Position numbers and translations under genes: made by a program | From: CAZIMM01 sp964540415 | Lineage (GTDB): Bacteria > Bacillota > Clostridia > Oscillospirales > Acutalibacteraceae | Direction: 5' to 3' | Assembly (NCBI GenBank): GCA_964540415.1 | Contig: CAZIMM010000001.1 | Span: 106,087-170,086, forward strand | DNA: 64,000 nucleotides | Part shown: piece by piece, positions 24,406-32,318 of the stretch | Layout of the letters: each line of letters begins with the position of its first letter | How positions within the stretch are numbered: the stretch's first letter is position 1 | Notes under the pieces: generated by a model | What the model saw: the letters and a program-made list of their open reading frames with translations, nothing else | The model's database searches: none | What the model was told of the DNA's origin: nothing

Positions 24406-26853
24406 TCAGATTGAGTGAAGCAGGTTTTTAAGCCCCGCAAGCGCGTTCGGAATCCCTGCAAGAATCATTCCGAGCCCCTGCATTTTCTTTTGTCCGTTGA
24501 GAATCCGGAGCAGACCCATCGCCATGTCATATGAGAATACGCCCATGCTCATTGAAACAAAATTGCGTATCGGAACCTGTGTGACCATCGCCTCCATCAT
24601 TCCGGCATTCGGGTCGTCCTTGAGGGCGATGTGAACGGCCTTATTGACCAGAGAAACAATCCTCCTGCCCCAGACGGTGTCCGTTGCGTCCTCAAGATTG
24701 TTTGCAAGCCCGAGCGGAGTGTGCGGGTCACGCCTCACGGGAGGAATTGGTCTGCCTATCAACGCTTCAAACTCGGAATCGGGGACGTTCTGAACATCGC
24801 CGCTGTAGTAGCTCGGAGCAGTCGCGCGCAAATCCGGAATCGGAGCGTCGGGTGCGGTTGATTCAACCGTAACGCGGGCACTGAGCAGGATGTCGCGGCT
24901 CGACGCGCCGACGAGAATTTCAAACTCGCCGCTTTCGACGTGCCAGTCGGCAATTGCGGTGTTATAGAAAGCGAACGCGCGCTTGCACAGAGTGATTTCA
25001 ACCGTCTTTTCCTCTCCCGGCTCAAGATGAAGCTTCTCAAAGCCCTTCAGCTCCTTTTCGGGGCGGAAGGCGGTGGATTCAACGTCGCGCACATAGAGCT
25101 GCGCCGTTTCGCTGCCCGCAATCTTGCCGGTGTTTTTGACCTTGAAGGAAACCGTCAGCTCGCCGTCGTCCCTGAGCTTTTTTGCCGAAAGCTTGAGCGC
25201 GGAATATTTGAAGGAGGTGTAGGACAGGCCGTGTCCGAACGGGTACGCAACAGCCTTTGCCGCCTTGTCATAATAGCGGTAGCCGATATAGATGCTCTCG
25301 CGGTATTCAACGGTTTTCTGATTGCCGGGGAAATTGTTCAGGCACGGGGTATCCTCAAGGCAAAGCGGATAGGTTTCCGCAAGCTTGCCCGAGGGGTTCA
25401 CGGCACCGGTGAGCACATCGGCAACAGCGCTGCCGCCCGCTTGACCGCCGAGATAGCCGTTGAGCAGTCCCTTGACGCTGCCCAGCCAGGGCATTTCAAC
25501 CGGCGAGCCGCCCGAAAGCACAACAACGCAGTTTGGGTTTGCCTTTGCAATCGTGTCAATCAGACGAAGCTGGTTCTCCGGCATCTTCATGTGGGCGCGG
25601 TCATAACCCTCCGCCTCATACTCTGCGGGGAGGCCGGCAAACAGCAGCACGACATCCGCTTTTTTCGCGGCGTTGACTGCTTCATCAATCAAAACAACCT
25701 CAACTGATTTTTTTGAATATGAATAACCGTCGGCATATATTGTATCCACTCCGAGAGTGCGCAGCTCTTTGAGAGCGCAGTCCATTTTTGTGGGATTGAT
25801 GAGCGAGCTGCCTGCGCCCTGATAGCGCGGCTCCTTCGCCATTCTGCCGATGACTGCAACCTTTGCATCCTTTTTCAGCGGAAGAATGCCGTCCTCGTTC
25901 TTGAGCAAAACAATCGACTGCCCGGCAATTTTTCTTGCCAGAGCGTGATTTGCTTCAAGGTCGACGGTGTAGCTGTCGCGCAGGGTCTTCTGCGACTTGA
26001 AAATCAGGTCGATGAGCCTGTCAACAGCCTTGTCAAGCAGTTTTTCGTCAAGCTCGCCGCGGATAACCGCCTCGACAATTTTGGAATCGTTGTAATCTCC
26101 GGAGGAGGGCATTTCAAGGTCGTTTCCGTTTGCAAGCCCCTTCACGCGCTCGTTGACAGCGCCCCAGTCGCTCACAACAACACCGTCATAACCCCACTCG
26201 TCGCGCAGAACCTTGTTTTGCAGCCAGTCATTCTCGGAGCAGTATTCGCCGTTGAGCCTGTTGTAGGCGCACATCACCGTCCACGGCTTCGCGTTTTTGA
26301 CAGCCGTTTCAAACGCGGGCAGATATATTTCGCGCAGTGTGCGTTCGTCCGCCACAGCATCAATCGTCATGCGGCGTGCCTCCTGGCTGTTGACCGCATA
26401 ATGCTTGAGGGAGGTGCCCACGCCCTTTGACTGAACGCCGTTGATGAACGCCGTTGCCATTTCGCCCGCAAGATACGGATCCTCGGAAAAATATTCAAAG
26501 TTTCTGCCGCACAGCGGGGAGCGCTTCATGTTCGCACCGGGGCCGAGAACCACGGAAACCTTTTCAGCAAGACATTCCTGCGCCAGACCCCTGCCCATTT
26601 CGCCGAGCAGCTCTCTGTCCCAGGAGCAGGCGGTTGTGGCGGCGGTCGGGAAGCAGACTGCGGGCACACTGTTGCCGAGGCCGATGTCGTTCCCCTGCGG
26701 ATTCTGCTTGCGCAGGCCGTGCGGGCCGTCGCAGACCATTATCTCGCCCAAACCGAGCCTCTCAACGCTTTTGAGATGCCAGAAATCCTTGCCGGAGCAA
26801 AGCCCCGCCTTCTCCTCAAGTGTGAGACTGTCGATGATTTTCTGATACTTCAT
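24406..26853 (-). CDS. Glycoside hydrolase family 3 beta-glucosidase with C-terminal extension
   Basis: A protein of 815 residues. The GH3 N-terminal barrel holds the nucleophile Asp229 in VVSDWG and the substrate-binding KHYAVN segment. The C-terminal alpha/beta domain (about 310-540) and a fibronectin-III-like domain (about 570-690) follow. There is no signal peptide, so it should act on imported oligosaccharides. A further 115 residues after GRPIPPVRRDPHTPLGLAN form an alpha-helical tail, rich in Met and Leu near the end. It starts 12 bases after rmuC ends, with GGAGGAAC, so it is probably in an operon with rmuC. Beta-glucosidase or beta-xylosidase specificity cannot be decided. Confidence 0.93.
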   Translation of the reverse strand: MKYQKIIDSLTLEEKAGLCSGKDFWHLKSVERLGLGEIMVCDGPHGLRKQNPQGNDIGLGNSVPAVCFPTAATTACSWDRELLGEMGRGLAQECLAEKVSVVLGPGANMKRSPLCGRNFEYFSEDPYLAGEMATAFINGVQSKGVGTSLKHYAVNSQEARRMTIDAVADERTLREIYLPAFETAVKNAKPWTVMCAYNRLNGEYCSENDWLQNKVLRDEWGYDGVVVSDWGAVNERVKGLANGNDLEMPSSGDYNDSKIVEAVIRGELDEKLLDKAVDRLIDLIFKSQKTLRDSYTVDLEANHALARKIAGQSIVLLKNEDGILPLKKDAKVAVIGRMAKEPRYQGAGSSLINPTKMDCALKELRTLGVDTIYADGYSYSKKSVEVVLIDEAVNAAKKADVVLLFAGLPAEYEAEGYDRAHMKMPENQLRLIDTIAKANPNCVVVLSGGSPVEMPWLGSVKGLLNGYLGGQAGGSAVADVLTGAVNPSGKLAETYPLCLEDTPCLNNFPGNQKTVEYRESIYIGYRYYDKAAKAVAYPFGHGLSYTSFKYSALKLSAKKLRDDGELTVSFKVKNTGKIAGSETAQLYVRDVESTAFRPEKELKGFEKLHLEPGEEKTVEITLCKRAFAFYNTAIADWHVESGEFEILVGASSRDILLSARVTVESTAPDAPIPDLRATAPSYYSGDVQNVPDSEFEALIGRPIPPVRRDPHTPLGLANNLEDATDTVWGRRIVSLVNKAVHIALKDDPNAGMMEAMVTQVPIRNFVSMSMGVFSYDMAMGLLRILNGQKKMQGLGMILAGIPNALAGLKNLLHSI

Positions 26854-26865
26854 AGTGTTCCTCCT

Positions 26866-28230
26866 TTAATCTGTTTCCCCGTCGCCCAAAACCTGTTCGG
26901 CGGCATCGGGAGATATTTCTTCAACTGATTTGAGTTTTTTTGTGATCAATCTGTTTCTGTCCTGCGCCTCGCTCAGGGCGCTGCCCGCCTCGTCGATTTT
27001 TTTGCGCGCCTTTTCGAGCACCGTGCCGAACTTGTCATACTGCGCGCGGGCGGCGGAGAGCAGACGGCGCACCTCGTTTGCCTTTTCGTTGATGGCAACA
27101 GCCTTGAAGCCCATTGAAAGAGAGGTGAGCAGGGCGGTTATCGTGGTGGGACCCGCGAGCATCACGCTGAACTCGCTCTGGATTTTTTCGGGAAGTCCCG
27201 GACGCGCGACGGTTTCCGCGTAAAGCCCCTCGGTTGCAAGGTACATTATTGCGTAAGGAGTTGTCACGGGAGGATTGATGTATTTGGATATAGCCCTTGC
27301 CTCGGAAAGTATCCTCCTGTCAAGCTCTGACCGGGCATTCTTCACCCCTTCGGCATCCGCTCTGTCGGCGGCATCGCACAGACGGGAATAGTCCTCCAGC
27401 GGGAACTTTGAATCAACGGGAAGATATGTTATGCGCGAGGAGTCCTCTCCGGAGGGAATCTTGATTGCAAACTCAACGCGCTCGGCACCGTCGCCCGGAG
27501 CAAAGTTTTTGACGTACATGAGCGGAATCGTCTGGTCGAGAATGCCCTCGAGCTGAACCTCCGCCCAGGTTCCGCGCGCCTTGACGTTTGTCAGAACGCG
27601 GTTCAGTGCGTTGATGTTGCCGGTGACGTTGCCGGAAAGCTCCTTCATTTCGCCCAGCGACTTGTTGACGTTTTCGAGCTGCTCCGACACGGTTTTGAAA
27701 GAGGAATCGAGTCTCGCCGCAAGTGTGGCGTTGAGCTTTTCATCCACCGTCTGGCGCATCAGGTCAAGCCGCTTTTCGTTGCTTTCCTGCATTTTCGCCA
27801 TTGAGTCGGACACAGCGCGGCTGAGCCTTTCGTTCTGCTCGGTGTTGTTGGTGCGGATTGTGTCGAGCGATGAGCTGAGCGCCGCGGTGAGCTGCTTCTG
27901 GTGCTCGAAGTTTGCCGTGCGCATCTCCTCGAGCTTCTTTGTCATTTCGCCCAGAGCAACGGTCGTTTCCTGCCGCATTTCGCCCTGAACTCTCGCGCTT
28001 TCACGCCTGCTGCGCTCGAACTCGTCCGCAGCGAATCTTGTGTTTTGCTCAAGCAGCTGACGGGTTACGGCGAGGCTTTCCCTGATTTCCCCCGTGCCGC
28101 CTCCGGCGGATTTTTTTGTGAGCAAAACAATCAAAAGCACAATGCACACCGCGAGCAAAGCGATAATTACATAGTCAATCGTAAACAGTCCTCCGTTTCC
28201 GGTGCGGCAGGACAAGCTGCCGGACGGCAT
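26866..28230 (-). CDS. rmuC: DNA recombination protein RmuC
   Basis: A protein of about 450 residues. One membrane helix near the N-terminus (YVIIALLAVCIVLLIVLL) is followed by a long coiled coil (about 60-230) and the RmuC domain with the KARGTWAEVQLEGIL and LPVDSKFPLEDY segments. RmuC-type proteins limit inversions at short repeats, probably as nucleases. The start is uncertain: ATG 28230 lies only about four bases after the predicted transcription start. A good GGAGGA site lies at 28189-28194, but the in-frame codons after it are CTG (28188) and ATT (28179), not ATG. Confidence 0.85.
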   Translation of the reverse strand: MPSGSLSCRTGNGGLFTIDYVIIALLAVCIVLLIVLLTKKSAGGGTGEIRESLAVTRQLLEQNTRFAADEFERSRRESARVQGEMRQETTVALGEMTKKLEEMRTANFEHQKQLTAALSSSLDTIRTNNTEQNERLSRAVSDSMAKMQESNEKRLDLMRQTVDEKLNATLAARLDSSFKTVSEQLENVNKSLGEMKELSGNVTGNINALNRVLTNVKARGTWAEVQLEGILDQTIPLMYVKNFAPGDGAERVEFAIKIPSGEDSSRITYLPVDSKFPLEDYSRLCDAADRADAEGVKNARSELDRRILSEARAISKYINPPVTTPYAIMYLATEGLYAETVARPGLPEKIQSEFSVMLAGPTTITALLTSLSMGFKAVAINEKANEVRRLLSAARAQYDKFGTVLEKARKKIDEAGSALSEAQDRNRLITKKLKSVEEISPDAAEQVLGDGETD

Positions 28231-28240
28231 ATTCAGTGTT

Positions 28241-28269
28241 ATTATATCAGAAAACCGCACGCGTGACAA
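28241..28269 (-). promoter_or_regulatory. Predicted rmuC promoter, overlapping the upstream terminator
   Basis: On the minus strand TTGTCA and a perfect TATAAT are 17 bases apart, with an extended -10 (TGATATAAT). The -35 box is the loop of the terminator hairpin of the upstream transporter gene. Confidence 0.75.
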
Positions 28270-28276
28270 CGTGCGG
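28251..28276 (-). terminator. Short terminator of the GPH transporter gene
   Basis: On the minus strand CCGCACG and CGTGCGG form a 7-bp stem followed by TTTTCT. The short T-tract suggests modest strength. Confidence 0.6.
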
Positions 28277-28310
28277 TTCAAAAATATTTAAAAATTTTAT
28301 ATCTGTGAAT

Positions 28311-29882
28311 TTAAAGTTTGGTGTCGCTGAGGAAATCGCCGGACATCTGCAATCTTCCAATTTCCGCAAGCTCCTCGGCGGTGGCATCGTTTGCGAACGA
28401 CGCAATCGCATCTCGCCGTGCAAACAGCTCCTCATACATTTTGTCGCGCTTTTTGCCGGTGAGGTTGTAGAAAAACTTCGGAACAATGCCCAGGGCGCTC
28501 GTAATTGTCGGCAGGCCGATGCTCAAAGCAAAAAGCCAGAACTTTGTGTTTTCCTGCTGTGTGCCGATGGTTTTGCCCTGAACATAACCGATTTGCTTCA
28601 TTACTATGCTGTTGACAGTTGACATGACAATGTTCTGCAGTTTGAGAATCATTCCGCGGGCGACGCCTGTCATTGCCTCGGTGCGGTAACCGTTTTTCCA
28701 TTCGCAATAGTCCATAGCCTCGTTGTAAAGCTCGGTGGGAATAACCCTGCGCAAGCCGAAAACCAGCATTTCGAGGCTTTCCTCAACCATCAGCACCGGA
28801 ATCATAACCTTGCGCTTGAGGTAATTCTTGTTTATCAGACCGATGACGAAAGTGCCCAGCCAGCACATGTCGGTGTGCAGATCCTCATAAATCCAGATTG
28901 ACCTTGTTGAAAAACGTTTTCTCGCCCATGGAACAATTGCATAGCTGCTCGGGGAAATCAGCGCGCCGGGAATGCCGACAATCGTGCTGATTGAGGCGCT
29001 GCCGAGCACGTCGATATAGTAGTTTGTTCTGCTGGTGGAAACAGAGAAAGCGCTGAGGAAGGACGAGAGGGTGATGAGAAGCAGTGGCTTGTTGTTGATG
29101 ATTGATTTGAGCCCCTTCAGAATGCTGGGACGTTCGATTGACTGCATGACACGCTCGCGCGACACAAAATAGAAGAAAATCGACATTGAGGACGAGACAA
29201 CCGCGGTTAAAAGTCCCATTGATATGTAAAGCCGGCGCATCGACCATTTCACGATGCCGTTATTCACAAGGTCGATGAACAGACCCATCAGAATTTCCGG
29301 CGCTTTTTCAACAAAGCCGGACAAAAGGTTCGCCTCGGTTATCAGCCGCGTTCTGTCAACCGGGTTGGGCGTGATTGTGGCAAGGAGTCCGGTTGAAGCC
29401 ATGCCCGTGAACGTGCCTGCGGTTTCGGTTATTATGTTGAAGACAAAATATGCAATAAACTTCGGAACATAGTCCGCTCCCGTGCCGGAGAAAACCAGCG
29501 GCAGAAACCAATAGAACATTCCGATTAAAGTCAGCGGAGCGCACATGAGCAGAAGGTACGGCCTGAACTTGCCGAAGCGCGTGCGCGTTCTGTCAACGAT
29601 GACGCCGATAAAGGTGTCGTTGATAACATCCCATATTCCGCCTATCGAACGGAGAATCGCAAGAAAGCGGAAGTCGATGAGAAGAACGTCGTAAACGAAT
29701 CTGTCGCTGTATTTGCCGATGTTGAAGCTTGCCGAAACATCGTTCAGAATGTAAGCCACGGTTTCCTTTGTTCCGACATAACGTCTGTTTTGGTAAACAA
29801 TGGAAACCTCTTCACCGGTTACACTGTCGATGACCTTTGTCACTTCATTTTCCAATGCCTTGCTGTCCACTGCCGTGCTCAT
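28311..29882 (-). CDS. GPH-family (MFS) sugar:cation symporter
   Basis: A protein of 523 residues with about twelve predicted membrane helices. The segment GGIWDVINDTFIGVIVDRTRTRFGKFRPYLL (seen in parts) is the signature of the glycoside-pentoside-hexuronide symporters. It probably imports a glycoside or pentoside that feeds the GH3 and GH51 enzymes, but the substrate is unknown. A hydrophilic N-terminus of about 60 residues precedes the first helix, longer than usual. It is the first gene of the rmuC-GH3 direction and has its own promoter. GGGGGTGG precedes the ATG. Confidence 0.85.
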   Translation of the reverse strand: MSTAVDSKALENEVTKVIDSVTGEEVSIVYQNRRYVGTKETVAYILNDVSASFNIGKYSDRFVYDVLLIDFRFLAILRSIGGIWDVINDTFIGVIVDRTRTRFGKFRPYLLLMCAPLTLIGMFYWFLPLVFSGTGADYVPKFIAYFVFNIITETAGTFTGMASTGLLATITPNPVDRTRLITEANLLSGFVEKAPEILMGLFIDLVNNGIVKWSMRRLYISMGLLTAVVSSSMSIFFYFVSRERVMQSIERPSILKGLKSIINNKPLLLITLSSFLSAFSVSTSRTNYYIDVLGSASISTIVGIPGALISPSSYAIVPWARKRFSTRSIWIYEDLHTDMCWLGTFVIGLINKNYLKRKVMIPVLMVEESLEMLVFGLRRVIPTELYNEAMDYCEWKNGYRTEAMTGVARGMILKLQNIVMSTVNSIVMKQIGYVQGKTIGTQQENTKFWLFALSIGLPTITSALGIVPKFFYNLTGKKRDKMYEELFARRDAIASFANDATAEELAEIGRLQMSGDFLSDTKL

Positions 29883-29907
29883 TTATCCACCCCCAAGTAC
29901 ATTATTT

Positions 29908-29936
29908 ATATTAACTATAGCATATTTTTTCGTCAA
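29908..29936 (-). promoter_or_regulatory. Predicted promoter of the GPH transporter gene
   Basis: On the minus strand TTGACG and TAATAT are 17 bases apart. It is divergent from the promoter at 29985. Confidence 0.65.
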
Positions 29937-29984
29937 TTTCAACCAAAAAGAGTCTTGCAAATTTAAATAAAACGTGAATATCGC

Positions 29985-30013
29985 TTGAAATTCACATTTG
30001 TATGTGCTAAGAT
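29985..30013 (+). promoter_or_regulatory. Predicted promoter of the isomerase-hydrolase pair
   Basis: TTGAAA and TAAGAT are 17 bases apart, with TG one base before the -10. Confidence 0.65.
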
Positions 30014-30049
30014 AAATTCAAATTCGAAAATGTTCGGAGGTTTACTCAA

Positions 30050-30850
30050 ATGAATGTTCTTTCGGTTTGCGTTGAAATGCTGTTCCGCATTCTTGATTTT
30101 TCGGAACGGCTCAAAGCCGTCGCCGCCGCCGGTCTCAACGCCGCGGAAATCTGGAGCTTTGCCGGGCGGAGCACGGAGGAATTGAAAAACGCCGTTGACG
30201 AAAGCGGAGTGAGCCTGAGTGCAATGTGCGTTTCAACAAGAAACAGTCGTCTTGCCGAAAGCTATTCGCGCAGCGCTCTGCTGTGTGACGACAGCCCGGA
30301 AATTTTTGCCGAGGTTGTCGCGGAATCGCTTGAGGAGGCGCGGGCGCTCGGGGTCGGGAGGCTGATTGTCACAACGGGGCAGCTCCGGGACGACCTGCCC
30401 GTCGGCAGGCAGCGTGAAAACCTTGTGCGCTCCCTTTCAGCTTCCGCAAAGCTTTTTGAGGAAGCGGGAGTCACCGCCGTGCTTGAACCGCTGAACACAA
30501 AGAGAGATCACAAGGGCTATTTTCTGCCGTCGAGCGCGGAGGCGTTTTCCATACTGCGCGAGGTTGCAAGCCCAAATGTCAAGCTGCTGTTCGACGTTTA
30601 CCACCAGCAGATAACCGAGGGCGACCTGATAACAAACATCACCCAAAATGCAGAGCTCATCGGGCATTTTCACATTGCGGACAATCCCGGCAGACACGAG
30701 CCGGGCACGGGTGAAATCAACTATAAAAATGTTTTTGCCGCCATTGCCTCAACAGGCTACAGCGGCTTTCTCGGACTGGAATTCTCTCCGCTCAAAGACG
30801 ATTTGCAGGCGCTTGAAGCGGTGAAAAAAATTCTGGAGGACTCAAAATGA
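30050..30850 (+). CDS. Hydroxypyruvate isomerase-like TIM-barrel protein
   Basis: A protein of 266 residues of the xylose-isomerase-like TIM-barrel superfamily. The metal-binding pattern of the Hyi group is visible: Glu in VLEPLN, Asp in LLFDVYHQQ, His in GHFHIADNPGRHEPGTGEINY (seen in parts) and Glu in GLEFSPL. Hyi converts hydroxypyruvate and tartronate semialdehyde, but relatives act on other small sugars. No glyoxylate genes are nearby, so the substrate is open. GGAGG precedes the ATG. The gene overlaps the next by four bases (ATGA). Confidence 0.85.
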   Translation: MNVLSVCVEMLFRILDFSERLKAVAAAGLNAAEIWSFAGRSTEELKNAVDESGVSLSAMCVSTRNSRLAESYSRSALLCDDSPEIFAEVVAESLEEARALGVGRLIVTTGQLRDDLPVGRQRENLVRSLSASAKLFEEAGVTAVLEPLNTKRDHKGYFLPSSAEAFSILREVASPNVKLLFDVYHQQITEGDLITNITQNAELIGHFHIADNPGRHEPGTGEINYKNVFAAIASTGYSGFLGLEFSPLKDDLQALEAVKKILEDSK

Positions 30851-32205
30851 AAAGACGGATTTTCTGTGCCGCCGTCTGCCTTTGTCTGGCTGCGGTGAGC
30901 ATTTTTCCCGCTTCCGCACTGAAGCGGGAATGCACCTGCGGCACCCTGCCGATTGTGGAGGTTGCCGGGGTGAATTCGTCACCGCTTTATGACAGTGACG
31001 GAGTGCAGGTTTTTCCGCCCGCGCAGGATGCGATTGTGAGCGAGCTGAAAAATCTTGTTGTTCCTCTGATTAAATACATTTTTACGCAGAACAGGTCTGC
31101 CTTTGCCGACAGCCTGTGCGCTGCAGTCAACAACCTGCTTATGCCGATTGCCTGCAATGCAAACGGCGACTCCCTGCAAAGCCTCACAATTGACAAAAAT
31201 CCCGCGCCCGACCCGGCGACGCATACCTCCGGGAATTACTACTATTTTATGTACGACTGGCGGCTCGACCCGCGCGACACCGCCGACGAGCTGCACGACT
31301 ATATCGAGCAGGTGAAGGCCGCCGCAGGGCACGACAGCGTTGTGCTCGCTCCGCAGAGCTTCGGCAACATTGTCACCCTCTGCCTGCTGCGCGAATACGG
31401 AAGCGAGGACATTGACAGCCTTGTTCTCCGATGCCCGGCGTTTCAGGGTGTGGGCATTGCGGATGCCGTCTGCACAAAGGACATCACTTTTTCGAGTGCA
31501 AACGTCGCAGGCTTTGTCAACGACCTGCTGAAAACCTCCGGCAACGAAAAGCTCACCGTCGTGCTCTCCCTTCTTCAGCGCAGCGGAGCGCTTGAACCGC
31601 TCTTCCGGCTTGCGGAAAAAGTTGTTGACGGGCTTCGGGACCCGGTTTACGACAACTCCCTGAAAACAATTTTCGGCACAATGCCGGGCATCTGGGCAAT
31701 GGTGTCCGACGAGTGCTACACGCAGGCAAAGGAGCTGATGTTCAACGGCCTGCAGACGCGAGCATTCGTTGCGGGAATTGACGATTATCATTACAACATC
31801 CAGCAGCAGGCAAAAAAACTTCTGTCCGCCGCCGCGGCAGGGGGAACAAAAATTGCCGTGCTGTGCAAATACGGACGCTTCGCCATACCGCTGGGCGAAA
31901 ACTCCTCCCGCAACAGCGACAACATGATTGACCTTGTGCACGCGAGCGGCGGAGCAGTCAGCGCACCCGTCGGAAAGACGCTCGGCAGCGGTTATGTTCA
32001 AAAGGTGAATTGCGGACACAACCATCTTTCGCCCGACAACGCTGTTGACGCGTCAACGTGTATGTTCCCGGAATACACCTGGTTTTTCTCCGACCTCGGG
32101 CACAATGAATATCCCGACAGCACAAGAAAGTTCGTCGAATTCATTGCAAAAAGCAAAAGTCAGCCGACGGTTTTCACCGATGCCGCATATCCTCAGTTCA
32201 ACTGA
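30847..32205 (+). CDS. Secreted alpha/beta-hydrolase (LCAT/lipase-like)
   Basis: A protein of 452 residues. A signal peptide covers residues 1-24 (ending FPASA). The YYYFMYDWRLDPRD segment and the following VVLAPQSFGNIVTLCLL fit the strand-elbow-helix of lipase or LCAT-like hydrolases, with Ser as nucleophile. The residue before it is Gln in a PQSFG context, where GHSMG-type sequences are usual. A late His in NCGHNHLSPDN could complete the triad. It is probably an extracellular esterase or acyltransferase. It is translationally coupled to the cytoplasmic isomerase gene, an odd pairing. GGAGGAC precedes the ATG. Confidence 0.65.
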   Translation: MKRRIFCAAVCLCLAAVSIFPASALKRECTCGTLPIVEVAGVNSSPLYDSDGVQVFPPAQDAIVSELKNLVVPLIKYIFTQNRSAFADSLCAAVNNLLMPIACNANGDSLQSLTIDKNPAPDPATHTSGNYYYFMYDWRLDPRDTADELHDYIEQVKAAAGHDSVVLAPQSFGNIVTLCLLREYGSEDIDSLVLRCPAFQGVGIADAVCTKDITFSSANVAGFVNDLLKTSGNEKLTVVLSLLQRSGALEPLFRLAEKVVDGLRDPVYDNSLKTIFGTMPGIWAMVSDECYTQAKELMFNGLQTRAFVAGIDDYHYNIQQQAKKLLSAAAAGGTKIAVLCKYGRFAIPLGENSSRNSDNMIDLVHASGGAVSAPVGKTLGSGYVQKVNCGHNHLSPDNAVDASTCMFPEYTWFFSDLGHNEYPDSTRKFVEFIAKSKSQPTVFTDAAYPQFN

Positions 32206-32253
32206 ATTCTTATAAGTTTCAGTTATATATACATACCGAATTCTTGAATTGGC

Positions 32254-32282
32254 TTGACAAAGATTTTTTGTTATGTTTAAAT
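32254..32282 (+). promoter_or_regulatory. Predicted promoter of the giant phosphoesterase gene
   Basis: A perfect TTGACA and TTAAAT are 17 bases apart, with TG one base before the -10. A GGAG ribosome-binding site and ATG 32319 follow. Confidence 0.7.
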
Positions 32283-32318
32283 AGTCCTGTAAATTTATGT
32301 AAAAAGGAGAACTAAATT

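Noticed and set aside
30979..32025. 348-codon open frame antisense to the alpha/beta-hydrolase
   Set aside because: It is a shadow of a GC-rich gene that has a signal peptide, a ribosome-binding site and an upstream partner.
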